Positions 1 to 8,655 of a stretch of DNA of 64,000 bases are shown here, piece by piece. The stretch's first letter is position 1. Each line of letters starts with the position of its first letter. The DNA is from Brachybacterium epidermidis (GTDB lineage Bacteria; Actinomycetota; Actinomycetes; Actinomycetales; Dermabacteraceae): the NCBI RefSeq assembly GCF_015209585.1, contig NZ_JADEYR010000013.1, positions 30,781-94,780 of the forward strand. The letters run 5' to 3'. Below the pieces are notes generated by a model. The model did no database searches. It saw only the letters and a list, made by a program, of their open reading frames with translations, and was not told the DNA's origin. Made by a program: the position numbers and the translations under genes.

Positions 1-6
1 TTCGGC

Positions 7-1251
7 GTGGCGTATCGCCCGCGCGTGGTCGACGCAGTCGTGTCATCGGCTTTGGCCGGCTCCGGGGCGGTGATCATCGAGGGGCCACGGGGGTGTGGGA
101 AGACGATGACGGCTCTGAATCTGGCGGAGAGCTACGTCTTCCTCGATTCGCCGGAGGCCCAAGAGCTCGCCGAAGTCGCACCGCAGGTGCTGCTGGACGG
201 TGCACAGCCCCGGCTTCTCGATGAGTGGCAGGTGATGCCTGAGATGTGGAACCGGGTGCGTCGACAAGTCGACCTCGGCGGACATCGGGGGTCATTCATC
301 CTCACCGGGTCAGCGGTCCCTTCTGACGATGTGACGCGACATTCCGGTGCAGGGCGCTTCCTCAGGGTTCGGGAGCACACTCTGACCTGGTTTGAGAAGG
401 GATGCTCTAGGGGCTCGGTCTCCCTGCGGTCTCTCCTTGATGGAGAGCCCGTGGAGACTGTCGCTGCTGCTCCGACTCTTGACGATGTCATCGCGGGTGT
501 GGTGCGCTCCGGCTTTCCGGGGCTGGTGGACCTTTCGGAAGAGGGTGCACTGCGGCAGGCCCGGGCATACCTCGGAGAGGTGGCGCGTACCGACCTTCCC
601 CGGCTCGCCTCCACGCGACAGAGGCCCGTTGTCATCGACCAGTTGCTGCGTTCCTTTGCGCGGTCCACCGCCTCGGAAGTCACGCAAGCGGCGATACTGA
701 AGGACCTCGAGCCGGTGGCGGGATCGATGGCTCGTGAAACCTTGGCGAGCCTTATCGAAGTGCTCCGTCGGATGTTCGTCGTTGAGGCGGTCCCCGCGTG
801 GATCCCGCGGCTTCGATCCAAGGCTCGGGTGCGAACGTCGCCGAAGTACCATCTGGCCGATCCTGTCCTGTCGGCCGCTGCTCTCGGGGCGACGTCAGCC
901 GATCTCAGGCGGGACCTTGAGACTCTCGGGCTGATGTTCGAGTCCGCAGTTGTGCATGACCTGATGGCGCTTGGCGAGGCTTCGGGCGCCCAGGTCCATC
1001 ACTATCGGGATTCGAACGGGAGGGAGATCGATGCGGTCCTCACCTGGCCGGGGGGACGCTGGGCCGCGGTCGAGGTCAAGCTCGGAGGCCGCGCAGCTGG
1101 GGCAGCCGCTGAAAAGCTCCGAGTGACGGTGGAGGACATCGCAACGCACGCCGGGCCCCCGGTGTTCACGGCCGTCGTCACGGGGACGGGAGCGACCATG
1201 CAGCTGGACAACGGCGTGTCCACGTTCCCGCTCGCTGCCCTCGGATCCTGA
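7..1251 (+). CDS. AAA+ ATPase with DUF4143-type C-terminal domain
   Basis: A 414-residue protein of the large prokaryotic AAA_14/DUF4143 family. A Walker A loop (GPRGCGKT) lies at residues 26-33 and a Walker B-like LLDEWQ near 68-73. The C-terminal part has a nuclease-like arrangement D342...E356-V-K358, as in many DUF4143 proteins, although cleavage activity is not shown for the family. The cellular role is unknown; members are often linked to toxin-antitoxin or defence contexts. The chosen start is a GTG six bases from the window edge, so the true start may lie outside the window. It ends 47 bp before fdhD. Family assignment is firm, function is not. Confidence 0.85.
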   Translation: MAYRPRVVDAVVSSALAGSGAVIIEGPRGCGKTMTALNLAESYVFLDSPEAQELAEVAPQVLLDGAQPRLLDEWQVMPEMWNRVRRQVDLGGHRGSFILTGSAVPSDDVTRHSGAGRFLRVREHTLTWFEKGCSRGSVSLRSLLDGEPVETVAAAPTLDDVIAGVVRSGFPGLVDLSEEGALRQARAYLGEVARTDLPRLASTRQRPVVIDQLLRSFARSTASEVTQAAILKDLEPVAGSMARETLASLIEVLRRMFVVEAVPAWIPRLRSKARVRTSPKYHLADPVLSAAALGATSADLRRDLETLGLMFESAVVHDLMALGEASGAQVHHYRDSNGREIDAVLTWPGGRWAAVEVKLGGRAAGAAAEKLRVTVEDIATHAGPPVFTAVVTGTGATMQLDNGVSTFPLAALGS

Positions 1252-1297
1252 ACGGCTCCGCGCGGAACTGCCGGCATGCACCAACTAGGCTCTGACC

Positions 1298-2170
1298 ATG
1301 GGCAGGGTGACCGAGACGAAGCGGATCCGCACCGTGCGAGTGCGGGACGGTCGGCTGTACGCCGGCCGCAAGGGCGACCATGTCGCCGTCGAGGAGCCCC
1401 TGGACATCCGGTTGAACGGCCAGCAGCTCTCCCTGACGATGCGCACCCCCGGCAGCGATGTGGAGCTGATCCACGGCTTCCTGCACGGCGAGGGGATCAT
1501 CGCCTCCCGTGAGGACATCGTCGAGGCCCGCTACTGCGACGGCGCGGTGGTGGACGACGGCAGCGGGTTCGCGCAGAACACGTACAACGTCATGGACTTC
1601 ACCACCGCCCGCCCGCAGCTGCAGCAGGTTCCCACCAAGCGCTTCACCACCACCTCGGCATGCGGGGTGTGCGGCTCCGAGAGCATCGACGCGGTGCGGC
1701 AGAAGGGCCGCTACGTGCTGATGGGCAGCTGGACGGTGGATCCGCGCGCCATCCTCGATGCCGCCCGCAACCTCACCGACGACCAGGCCGTGTTCTCCCG
1801 CACCGGGGGAGTGCACGCCGCCGCCCTGGTCACCCGGGACGGCGAGGTGCTGGTGGTGCGGGAGGACGTGGGCCGCCACAACGCGGTGGACAAGGTGATC
1901 GGCTGGGCCCTGCTCGAGGACCGCCTGCCGCTCAACGACTGCTTCCTGCTGGTCTCCTCCCGTGCCAGCTTCGAGATCGCCCAGAAGGCATTCATGGCCG
2001 GGATCCCCCTGCTGGCCTGTGTCTCGGCTGCCAGCTCACTGGCGATCGACACCGCCCAGGAGGTGGGGATGACGCTGGTCGGCTTCACGCGTGCCTTCGA
2101 CGACGGCGACGGCCGCATGAACGTGTACACCCACCCCGAGCGCCTGGACCTCACGGACGCCGAGGGGTGA
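1298..2170 (+). CDS. fdhD: Formate dehydrogenase accessory sulfurtransferase FdhD
   Basis: FdhD transfers sulfur from the desulfurase IscS to the molybdenum (bis-MGD) cofactor of formate dehydrogenases in the cytoplasm. The 290-residue length fits the family, and the conserved CxxC loop is present as C122-G-V-C125, followed by the usual Gly/Ser-rich stretch. The TGA stop overlaps a GTG of the next gene (GTGA), so the two are probably translated together. No formate dehydrogenase structural gene lies in the window, so its client must be elsewhere in the genome. Confidence 0.95.
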   Translation: MGRVTETKRIRTVRVRDGRLYAGRKGDHVAVEEPLDIRLNGQQLSLTMRTPGSDVELIHGFLHGEGIIASREDIVEARYCDGAVVDDGSGFAQNTYNVMDFTTARPQLQQVPTKRFTTTSACGVCGSESIDAVRQKGRYVLMGSWTVDPRAILDAARNLTDDQAVFSRTGGVHAAALVTRDGEVLVVREDVGRHNAVDKVIGWALLEDRLPLNDCFLLVSSRASFEIAQKAFMAGIPLLACVSAASSLAIDTAQEVGMTLVGFTRAFDDGDGRMNVYTHPERLDLTDAEG

Positions 2171-2616
2171 GCCTCGACGCCTTCTGGGCCACCGCGCGAA
2201 GAAGCTGCCCCGCGCTGCCGTGCGAGCTCCCCGAGGCCTGGGCCTTCGGGGCCACCCCCGAGCAGGCCGACGAGCTGCTGGCCCTGGTGCTCGACGGCAT
2301 CAAGACAGCCACCGCCTCCTCCCTGCAGGACTACCGAGTCTCAGGCGACCCCCTTCCCCGGGAGGGCGACCTCTCGATCGTGCTGGACGGTGCCGGCCGG
2401 CCGCGGGCGGTGCTCGAGACGACCCGGGTGAGCGTGGTGCCCTTCGACCAGGTGGACGCCGCCCATGCGCATGCCGAGGGGGAGGGCGACCGCTCCCTGG
2501 CCCACTGGCGGCGGGTGCACGAGGCGTTCTGGCGCGAGCACGGGGAGGATCCCCGCGGTGTCACCCCGGACATGCCGGTGGTGTGCGAGAGGTTCCGCCT
2601 ACTGTTCGTAGCGTGA
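2167..2616 (+). CDS. ASCH domain protein
   Basis: A 149-residue ASCH (PUA-like beta-barrel) protein. Residues near 27-45 read as the typical opening (ELLALVLDGIKTATASSL), followed by the GD-x-S-I-V-LD strand and a C-terminal VCERFRLLF ending. ASCH domains bind RNA or modified nucleotides, and some family members are amidohydrolases or ribonucleases; which applies here cannot be seen. The GTG start at 2167 is chosen because it overlaps the fdhD stop and removes a long non-homologous N-terminal extension. The ORF runs convergently into a short remnant on the other strand. Confidence 0.8.
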   Translation: MSLDAFWATARRSCPALPCELPEAWAFGATPEQADELLALVLDGIKTATASSLQDYRVSGDPLPREGDLSIVLDGAGRPRAVLETTRVSVVPFDQVDAAHAHAEGEGDRSLAHWRRVHEAFWREHGEDPRGVTPDMPVVCERFRLLFVA

Positions 2617-2754
2617 CGGTGTCGGAGCGGCGGTATCGAGGACCGGCTCAGTCTCGAGTGCCGCGATCGCCTCCGCGCTCACGGCGGTCGCATCCTCCAG
2701 CCAGACGGGCACGTCCCCGCCCACATAGGGCCGTACCAGTCCGTACGGGCACAG
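2599..2754 (-). pseudogene. Possible gene remnant, C-terminal end only
   Basis: Between the SorC gene and the end of the ASCH gene, the minus strand has an open stretch of about 50 codons with normal codon bias. It reads LVRPYVGGDVPVWLEDA, then an Ala/Glu-rich helix, ending SRYEQ. It has no convincing start codon and overlaps the ASCH gene tail by 18 bp. It looks like the C-terminus of a protein whose front was lost. I do not recognise the family. Confidence 0.25.
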
Positions 2755-2764
2755 TCGCGGCGCC

Positions 2765-3724
2765 TCAATCCAGCGCCAGCAGGCGCGCGGCGGTGGCCTC
2801 ATCGAGCACCAGGTCCGTCGCGCACGCCGCCCGCAGCGCCGCACGCAGGGGCACCGCCTTGCGGGCACCGGAGGCCACCAGCACCCGCCGGGGGATCGAG
2901 GCCAGCGCCGCGGGGCTGGGCCCCGAGCAGCGCTGGTTCATGCGCACGTCGCGCCAGGACCCGTCGGCCCGCAGGAACACGGTGCACACGTCCCCCACCG
3001 CCCCGTCGGAGTACAGCTGGGCGAGATCGTCCTCCGTGAGGTAACCGCTGGCGTGGACCTGGCTGGGCACCTCGGCATCGAAGGCGCCCACCCCGAACAC
3101 CGCCAGACGACAGCGGCGCTGCATCTCCAGCACGTGCCGCACCGAGCGCTCGCGCCACATGGCCTCCCGCGTGGAGGGATAGTCGAAGATGGCCGGCACC
3201 GGGAAGTGGTGCACCGTGGCAGACCAGCGCGAGGCCACCCGATCCATCACGGTGGACACGTTGGCCAGGCCCGAGCCCTCGGTGTTGATCGCCCCGTTCA
3301 GCTGCACCACCTGCGCTCCCAGCACGGGTCGGGGCGCCAGCTGCTCCACCACCGCCGTGACGGTGGTGCCCCAGGCGATGCCCACCACCTGATCCGGCTG
3401 CAGCAGGTCCTCGACCACGCCCGCGGCATCCGCCGCCACGGCGCGCAACCGCTCCCGCTCGGAGCTGTCGGGTCTGGTGGGCACCACGTGGGTGCGCACG
3501 CCGTAGCGCTGACCGATCGCCGAGCGCAGGTCCGCCAGGCGGCGCACCCCCGGGGGCCGCAGCGTGATCCGCACGATCCCCTGCTCCCGGGCATCGCGAA
3601 GCAGGCGGGACACGGTGGAGCGGGAGATGCCGAAGGCGGAGGCGATGGCCTCCATCGTCTGGCCCTCGTCGTAGTACATCCGTGCAGCCTCGTAGGCGCT
3701 CTGCTGCCGTGCATCCTGGGCCAT
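2765..3724 (-). CDS. SorC/DeoR-family sugar-sensing transcriptional regulator
   Basis: A 319-residue one-domain-plus-sensor regulator. The N-terminal winged HTH (about residues 10-60, ending STVSRLLRDAREQGIV) is followed by a SorC-type phosphosugar-binding domain fold (VVGIAWGTTV near 115, GVGAFDAEVP near 225, VVASGARK near 290). SorC proteins bind a phosphorylated sugar or polyol and act as repressors or activators of adjacent catabolic operons. It is divergent from glpD with a 139-bp shared promoter region containing a palindrome, so control of glpD/glpF/glpK is the obvious inference. Actinobacterial glp genes are more often under IclR- or DeoR-type GlpR proteins. Confidence 0.88.
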   Translation of the reverse strand: MAQDARQQSAYEAARMYYDEGQTMEAIASAFGISRSTVSRLLRDAREQGIVRITLRPPGVRRLADLRSAIGQRYGVRTHVVPTRPDSSERERLRAVAADAAGVVEDLLQPDQVVGIAWGTTVTAVVEQLAPRPVLGAQVVQLNGAINTEGSGLANVSTVMDRVASRWSATVHHFPVPAIFDYPSTREAMWRERSVRHVLEMQRRCRLAVFGVGAFDAEVPSQVHASGYLTEDDLAQLYSDGAVGDVCTVFLRADGSWRDVRMNQRCSGPSPAALASIPRRVLVASGARKAVPLRAALRAACATDLVLDEATAARLLALD

Positions 3725-3735
3725 GCCCCCAGTGT

Positions 3736-3749
3736 TGCACGTTCGTGCA
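3736..3749. promoter_or_regulatory. Palindromic operator candidate between sorC-like gene and glpD
   Basis: TGCACG-TT-CGTGCA is a perfect 6+2+6 inverted repeat 12 bp upstream of the regulator start and 115 bp upstream of glpD. A second half-like GCACGTTAGCGT follows at 3768-3779. The position fits autoregulation plus control of glpD. Binding is inferred. Confidence 0.5.
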
Positions 3750-3863
3750 CCCCGCTTGCCGAGCCCCGCACGTTAGCGTCATCCTGGGCCCTAAGTCCCG
3801 GTCGTCTGGCGATGGACCCCCAGTCCGCCCGGGCAGCCGAACCTCTACGCGAAGGAGCGCCCC

Positions 3864-5603
3864 GTGCCGAACAAGAGCGCCGCCACCCTCACGCCCGCCT
3901 CCCGCCAGGAGCACCTGGACCGGCTGCGCGACGCGACGGCCCAGAACCCGCTGGACGTGCTGGTGGTGGGGGGCGGTGTCAACGGTGCCGGGGCCGCCTT
4001 CGACGCCGCCACCCGCGGGCTGTCCGTAGGCCTGGTCGAAGCTCGCGACTGGGCCTCCGGCACCTCCTCGCGCTCCTCCAAGCTGATGCACGGCGGCCTG
4101 CGGTACCTCGAGATGCTCGACTTCAAGCTGGTGGCCGAGGCCCTGCGCGAGCGCGACCTGCTGATCAAGCACACCGCGCCCCACCTGGTGCACCCCATCA
4201 GCTTCGTGTTCCCCTTCTTCCACAAGGTCGTGGACCGCGCCTTCATCGGCTCCGGCGTCATGCTGTACGACGCCATGCAGATGATCGGCCGCAAGCGCGC
4301 CGTGCCCATGCACCGCCACCTGCTCAAGAAGAAGATGCTCGAGTACTTCCCGGCGCTGGACGGCGAGAAGATCGTGGGCGCCCTGGAGTACTTCGACGCC
4401 CAGATGGACGACGCCCGCTTCGTGATGATGCTGGTGCGCTCGGCCGCCCAGTACGAGGCCGCGGTCACCAACTACACCGAGGTCATCGGCTACCTGCGCG
4501 ACGGGGAGCGGATCGCCGGCGCCCGTGTGCGCGACGTCCTCACCGGGGACGAGTTCGATGTCCACGCCTGCGAGACCATCCTGGGTGGCGGTGTGTGGAC
4601 CCAGGAGCAGCAGGAGCTGGCCGGTTCCGAGAAGGGCCTGGAGGTGCTGGCCTCCAAGGGCATCCACATCACCATCGCCCGCGACCGTATCCCCGCCGCG
4701 CGCGACACCGGCGTGATCACCAAGACCGAGAAGTCCGTGCTGTTCCTGATCCCCTCCGACGAGTACTGGATCATCGGCACCACCGACACCCCGTGGACCC
4801 ACGACCCCGACCACGTGGCCGCCACCAGCGAGGACATCGACTACGTGCTCGAGCACGCCAACGAGGTGCTGGCCGAGGACCTCACCCGGGACGACGTGAT
4901 CGGCGTGTACGCGGGCCTGCGCCCGCTGCTGCAGCCGATCAAGAAGTCCGAGGGCTCCTCCTCGAAGGTCTCCCGCGAGCACACCGTGATGCGCATGGAG
5001 CCGGGACTGTCCGCGATCGCCGGCGGCAAGTACACCACCTACCGGGTGATGGCCGAGGACATCGTGGACTTCGCCGTCAAGGACACCTACCCCGGCCGCC
5101 ACAGCCTCACCCGCTCGGTGCCGATCATCGGCGCGCAGGGATACGCGGAACTCAAGCGCGACCAGGCCGAGCTCGCCGCCCGCCACGGCTTCGACGAGAT
5201 CCGGGTGGAGCGGCTGCTGTTCCGCTACGGCGCCCTGCTGACCGACGTGCTCGCGCTGGCCGAGGAGGACCCCTCGCTGCTGGAGCCGCTCGAGCAGGCG
5301 CCCCGCTACCTGCGCGCCGAGGTGCTGTACGCCGCCCGCGCGGAGGGCGCCGTCCACCTGGCCGATGTCATCACCCGCCGCCTGCGCCTGGACTACGAGG
5401 TGCGCGACCGCGGGGTCGGCGCCGCCGAGGAGATCGCCGCGATCGTCGGCCCTGAGCTGGGCTGGGACGAGGCCCGCACCCGCACGGAGGTCGAGACCTA
5501 CCGCGCTTTCATCGCCGCCCGCCTCGAGGCCGAGGCGTCCCACAGCGACGACGAGGCGGCCGCGGCCGTCTCCCGGGCCCCGGAGGTGCCCGTCATCCCC
5601 TGA
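3864..5603 (+). CDS. glpD: Aerobic glycerol-3-phosphate dehydrogenase GlpD
   Basis: A 579-residue FAD enzyme oxidising sn-glycerol 3-phosphate to dihydroxyacetone phosphate at the membrane and passing electrons to quinone. The dinucleotide-binding loop GGGVNGAGAAFDA lies near residues 32-44. The family signatures SSKLMHGGLRYLE (about 71-83) and GGKYTTYRVMAEDIV are intact, and a C-terminal helical cap domain (DAO_C) is present. Start is the GTG at 3864, behind GAAGGAGCG. It is the first gene of the glycerol cluster glpD-glpF-glpK; a hairpin pair separates it from glpF, so the last two genes may also have their own transcript. Confidence 0.96.
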   Translation: MPNKSAATLTPASRQEHLDRLRDATAQNPLDVLVVGGGVNGAGAAFDAATRGLSVGLVEARDWASGTSSRSSKLMHGGLRYLEMLDFKLVAEALRERDLLIKHTAPHLVHPISFVFPFFHKVVDRAFIGSGVMLYDAMQMIGRKRAVPMHRHLLKKKMLEYFPALDGEKIVGALEYFDAQMDDARFVMMLVRSAAQYEAAVTNYTEVIGYLRDGERIAGARVRDVLTGDEFDVHACETILGGGVWTQEQQELAGSEKGLEVLASKGIHITIARDRIPAARDTGVITKTEKSVLFLIPSDEYWIIGTTDTPWTHDPDHVAATSEDIDYVLEHANEVLAEDLTRDDVIGVYAGLRPLLQPIKKSEGSSSKVSREHTVMRMEPGLSAIAGGKYTTYRVMAEDIVDFAVKDTYPGRHSLTRSVPIIGAQGYAELKRDQAELAARHGFDEIRVERLLFRYGALLTDVLALAEEDPSLLEPLEQAPRYLRAEVLYAARAEGAVHLADVITRRLRLDYEVRDRGVGAAEEIAAIVGPELGWDEARTRTEVETYRAFIAARLEAEASHSDDEAAAAVSRAPEVPVIP

Positions 5604-5661
5604 CGTCGGGCGCTCCCACCACGGGCCTTTGGCCCATGGCGCCCGACCTCTCCCCCAGGAC

Positions 5662-5701
5662 CGGCCCCTTCGAGGGGCCGCATCCCGCCATTCCCGGCGG
5701 G
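5662..5701. terminator. Two stacked hairpins between glpD and glpF
   Basis: CGGCCCCT-TCG-AGGGGCCG (5662-5680) is followed directly by CCCGCC-ATTCC-GGCGGG (5684-5701). There is no T-tract, as is common in high-GC actinobacteria. They could stop part of the glpD transcript or protect its 3' end. The rest of the 215-bp gap holds no gene; AGGAGAA at 5810-5816 is the glpF ribosome site. Confidence 0.5.
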
Positions 5702-5818
5702 AGGACATGCGCTGGTCACCCGACCGGCGCACCATGACAGACCCCCGTACGAGCGCATACTCTGCGGGGTACCCCGGGCCACACCGACGCGGCCCCGGGG
5801 GCTCAATGAGGAGAACCT

Positions 5819-6562
5819 ATGGGAACGATCTTCCTGTACGAGATCGCCGGCACCGCCATGCTGCTGCTTCTCGGTGGCGGCGTGGTCGCCAACAACATCC
5901 TGGCCAAGACCAAAGGCTTCGGCGGCGGCTGGCTGATGATCAACTTCGGCTGGGGCCTCGGCGTGTTCGCCGGTGTCTACGTGGCCTACAAGACCGGCGC
6001 GCACCTGAACCCGGCCGTCACCCTGGGCCTGCTGGCCAACGGCTCGGACATGTTCGCCGGCAACCCCGACGCCGGGCTGGCGGCCATCCCCGGCACCATC
6101 CCCAACGTGCTGGCCTACCTGGTCGCGCAGCTCATCGGTGCCTTCATCGGCGCCGTACTGGTGTGGCTGTCCTACAAGCAGCACTTCGACGTGGAGGAGG
6201 ACCAGGGCAAGATCCTGGGCGTGTTCTCCACCGGTCCGGAGATCCGCTCCTATGGCTGGAACCTGGTCACCGAGATCATCGCTACCTTCGTGCTGGTGCT
6301 CGTGATCATCATGTTCGGTGCCACCCCCTCGGGCCTGGGCCCGCTGGCCGTGGCCCTGCTTGTGCTCGTCATCGGCGCCTCTCTCGGTGGGCCCACGGGC
6401 TACGCCATCAACCCAGCGCGTGACCTGGGCCCCCGCCTGGCGCACGCGATCCTGCCGATCCCGGGCAAGGGCAGCTCCGACTGGGGCTACTCGTGGGTCC
6501 CGATCGTCGGCCCGATCATCGGCGGCATCCTCGCGGGCCTCGTCGCGAAGATCCTCGCCTGA
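5819..6562 (+). CDS. glpF: Glycerol facilitator / aquaglyceroporin GlpF
   Basis: A MIP-family channel for passive glycerol uptake, 247 residues with six membrane helices and two half-helices. Both pore signatures are intact: HLNPAV near residue 62 and INPARDLGPR near 199. The Asp after the second NPA (NPARD) is typical of glycerol-conducting rather than strict water channels. The ATG is preceded by a clear AGGAGAA ribosome site. It lies between glpD and glpK, so imported glycerol is trapped by GlpK and oxidised by GlpD. Confidence 0.95.
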   Translation: MGTIFLYEIAGTAMLLLLGGGVVANNILAKTKGFGGGWLMINFGWGLGVFAGVYVAYKTGAHLNPAVTLGLLANGSDMFAGNPDAGLAAIPGTIPNVLAYLVAQLIGAFIGAVLVWLSYKQHFDVEEDQGKILGVFSTGPEIRSYGWNLVTEIIATFVLVLVIIMFGATPSGLGPLAVALLVLVIGASLGGPTGYAINPARDLGPRLAHAILPIPGKGSSDWGYSWVPIVGPIIGGILAGLVAKILA

Positions 6563-6712
6563 CCTGTGCGGGGGCCGTCCTTCCCGGGCGGCCCCCGCTC
6601 CACAGCCCCGGGGCGCGCCGCGATGCGCCCCACCCCCGAACCACCCGACGGCGGGCCCCCGTCGACGGGCGCACCATCACCACCGCTCGAGATCATCATC
6701 GAAGGAGACCCG

Positions 6713-8248
6713 ATGAACGACGAGACCATGTACATCCTGGCCATCGACCAGGGCACCACCTCCACCCGCGCGATCATCTTCGACCACGCGGGCCAGATCA
6801 TCTCCACCGGCCAGCAGGAGCACGAGCAGATCTTCCCGAAGTCCGGTTGGGTCGAGCACGACCCCAAGGAGATCTGGCGGAACACCCGAAAGGTGGTCGG
6901 CGAGGCCCTGGTCGGTGCCGAGATCAACCGCCACCAGCTGGCCGCCGTGGGCATCACCAACCAGCGCGAGACCGCGGTGGTGTGGGACAAGAACACCGGC
7001 GAGCCCGTCTACAACGCGATCGTCTGGCAGGACACCCGCACCGCGAAGATCTGCGACGAGCTGGCCGGCGACGAAGGTGCGGAGAAGTACAAGGAGCGCG
7101 TGGGCCTGCCCCTGGCCACGTACTTCTCCGGGCCCAAGGTCAAGTGGATCCTGGACAACGTCGAGGGTGCCCGCGAGAAGGCCGAGGCCGGTGACCTGCT
7201 GTTCGGCAACACCGACTCGTGGCTGGTGTGGAACATGACCGGCGGTGTGAACGGCGGCGTGCACGTCACCGACGTCACCAACGCCTCCCGCACCATGCTG
7301 ATGAACATCGACACCCTCGACTGGAACGAGGACATCGCCAAGGACATGGGCATCCCGCTGTCCATGCTCCCGGAGATCAAGTCCTCCTCCGAGGTGTACG
7401 GGTACGGTCGCAAGCAGGGCTTGCTCATCGACACCCCGATCGCCGGCATCCTCGGCGACCAGCATGCCGCCACCTTCGGCCAGGCCTGCTTCGAGGTGGG
7501 CATGGCCAAGAACACCTACGGCACCGGCAACTTCATGCTGATCAACACCGGTGAGGAGCTGGTGCGCAGCGAGAACGGTCTGCTGACCACCGTGTGCTAC
7601 AAGATCGGTGACAACAAGCCGATCTACGCCCTGGAGGGCTCCATCGCGGTCACCGGCTCGCTCGTGCAGTGGGTGCGCGACAACCTGGGCCTGATCAAGG
7701 ACGCCCCGGAGATCGAAAAGCTTGCCGAGCAGGTCGACGACAACGGCGGCTGCTTCGTGGTCCCCGCGTTCTCGGGCCTGTTCGCACCGCACTGGAAGGC
7801 CGACGCCCGCGGCGCCATCGTGGGCCTGACCCGCTTCCACAACAAGGGCCACATCGCACGTGCCGCCCTGGAGGCCACCGCCTTCCAGTCCCGTGAGGTG
7901 CTCGATGCGATGAACGCCGACTCCGGCGTGGACCTCACCGAGCTCAAGGTGGATGGCGGCATGGTGAAGAACGAGCTGCTGATGCAGTTCCAGGCCGACA
8001 TCATCGGTGTGCCCGTGGTGCGCCCCAAGGTCATCGAGACCACCGCCCTGGGTGCCGCCTACGCGGCCGGCATCGCCGTGGGCTTCTGGGACGGCGAGCA
8101 GGACGTCATCGACAACTGGGACGAGGACAAGCGCTGGGAGCCCTCGATGGACGAGGAGACCCGCGAGCGGTACATGCGCCTGTGGAACAAGGCCGTGGAG
8201 CGCACCTTCGACTGGATGGACGACGACGTCGAGGCGCTGCAGGCCTGA
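6713..8248 (+). CDS. glpK: Glycerol kinase GlpK
   Basis: An FGGY kinase that phosphorylates glycerol with ATP to sn-glycerol 3-phosphate. From the ATG at 6713, six bases after GAAGGAG, the product is 511 residues, matching the family; an upstream in-frame GTG would add a non-homologous Pro-rich leader. Phosphate-binding loop [11 protein letters not shown] lies near residues 9-19, GITNQRET near 80, and the C-terminal ATP-site motif [16 protein letters not shown] near 410. It is followed by a 20-bp hairpin marking the end of the operon. Confidence 0.96.
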   Translation: MNDETMYILAIDQGTTSTRAIIFDHAGQIISTGQQEHEQIFPKSGWVEHDPKEIWRNTRKVVGEALVGAEINRHQLAAVGITNQRETAVVWDKNTGEPVYNAIVWQDTRTAKICDELAGDEGAEKYKERVGLPLATYFSGPKVKWILDNVEGAREKAEAGDLLFGNTDSWLVWNMTGGVNGGVHVTDVTNASRTMLMNIDTLDWNEDIAKDMGIPLSMLPEIKSSSEVYGYGRKQGLLIDTPIAGILGDQHAATFGQACFEVGMAKNTYGTGNFMLINTGEELVRSENGLLTTVCYKIGDNKPIYALEGSIAVTGSLVQWVRDNLGLIKDAPEIEKLAEQVDDNGGCFVVPAFSGLFAPHWKADARGAIVGLTRFHNKGHIARAALEATAFQSREVLDAMNADSGVDLTELKVDGGMVKNELLMQFQADIIGVPVVRPKVIETTALGAAYAAGIAVGFWDGEQDVIDNWDEDKRWEPSMDEETRERYMRLWNKAVERTFDWMDDDVEALQA

Positions 8249-8399
8249 CGATGCACGGCAGGCCCGCTGCGCGCTGGCGGCGGGCCAGCTGGCCTGATCA
8301 GGCCGGGCGCACTGCTCTCGCCTGCCGGACGGGCACGCACTTGATCTGGCGGCGGTTGCGCCGCGCCGGCCTGATCGCAGACACGCCGTCCTCCAGTCT

Positions 8400-8445
8400 C
8401 GAATCCCCTGATTGCCACCGCCGACGGTGGCAATCAGGGGATTCG
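8400..8445. terminator. Bidirectional terminator after glpK (20-bp perfect stem)
   Basis: A 20-bp perfect inverted repeat (8400-8419 with 8426-8445) closes on a 6-nt GCCGAC loop; the lower stem reads GAATCCCCTGATTGCCACC. It lies between convergent glpK and the SMP-30 gene. No T-tract is present. Stem length and position fit a two-way terminator. Confidence 0.7.
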
Positions 8446-8531
8446 CATATGTGCAGCGGCGTGTCAGAGCGGGAGGTGGCCTGGGCACCCCGTGCCCCGG
8501 GAGCACGGGCCCGGCACCGTCTGCTGCATGA

Positions 8532-8578
8532 GTTACGGGTGAGTACGTTCCAGATCCTGGAATGTACTCACCCGTAAC
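8532..8578. repeat. Second long hairpin, 22-bp stem
   Basis: The arms 8532-8553 and 8557-8578 are complementary except for one G/A position that still pairs as G-U in RNA, around a 3-nt ATC loop; the inner half reads GTTCCAG-ATC-CTGGAAT. It sits 78 bp beyond the 3' end of the SMP-30 gene on the opposite side from the first hairpin. It may be a terminator for the minus strand or a palindromic element. The remaining DNA between 8249 and 8655 shows no gene. Confidence 0.55.
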
Positions 8579-8655
8579 CGTCGGTGAAGTGGGGTGGGTG
8601 GTGTTCCGGGCCGACGAGCGGGGACGGGTGGTGTGTGCTGCAGGGCCCCGTTCCC

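Noticed and set aside
2799..5735. A 978-codon open frame on the minus strand opposite glpD
   Set aside because: It is the mirror of glpD codons in GC-rich DNA, is full of low-complexity Gly/Val/His/Arg runs and has no family motif; only the SorC gene in another frame is real on that strand.
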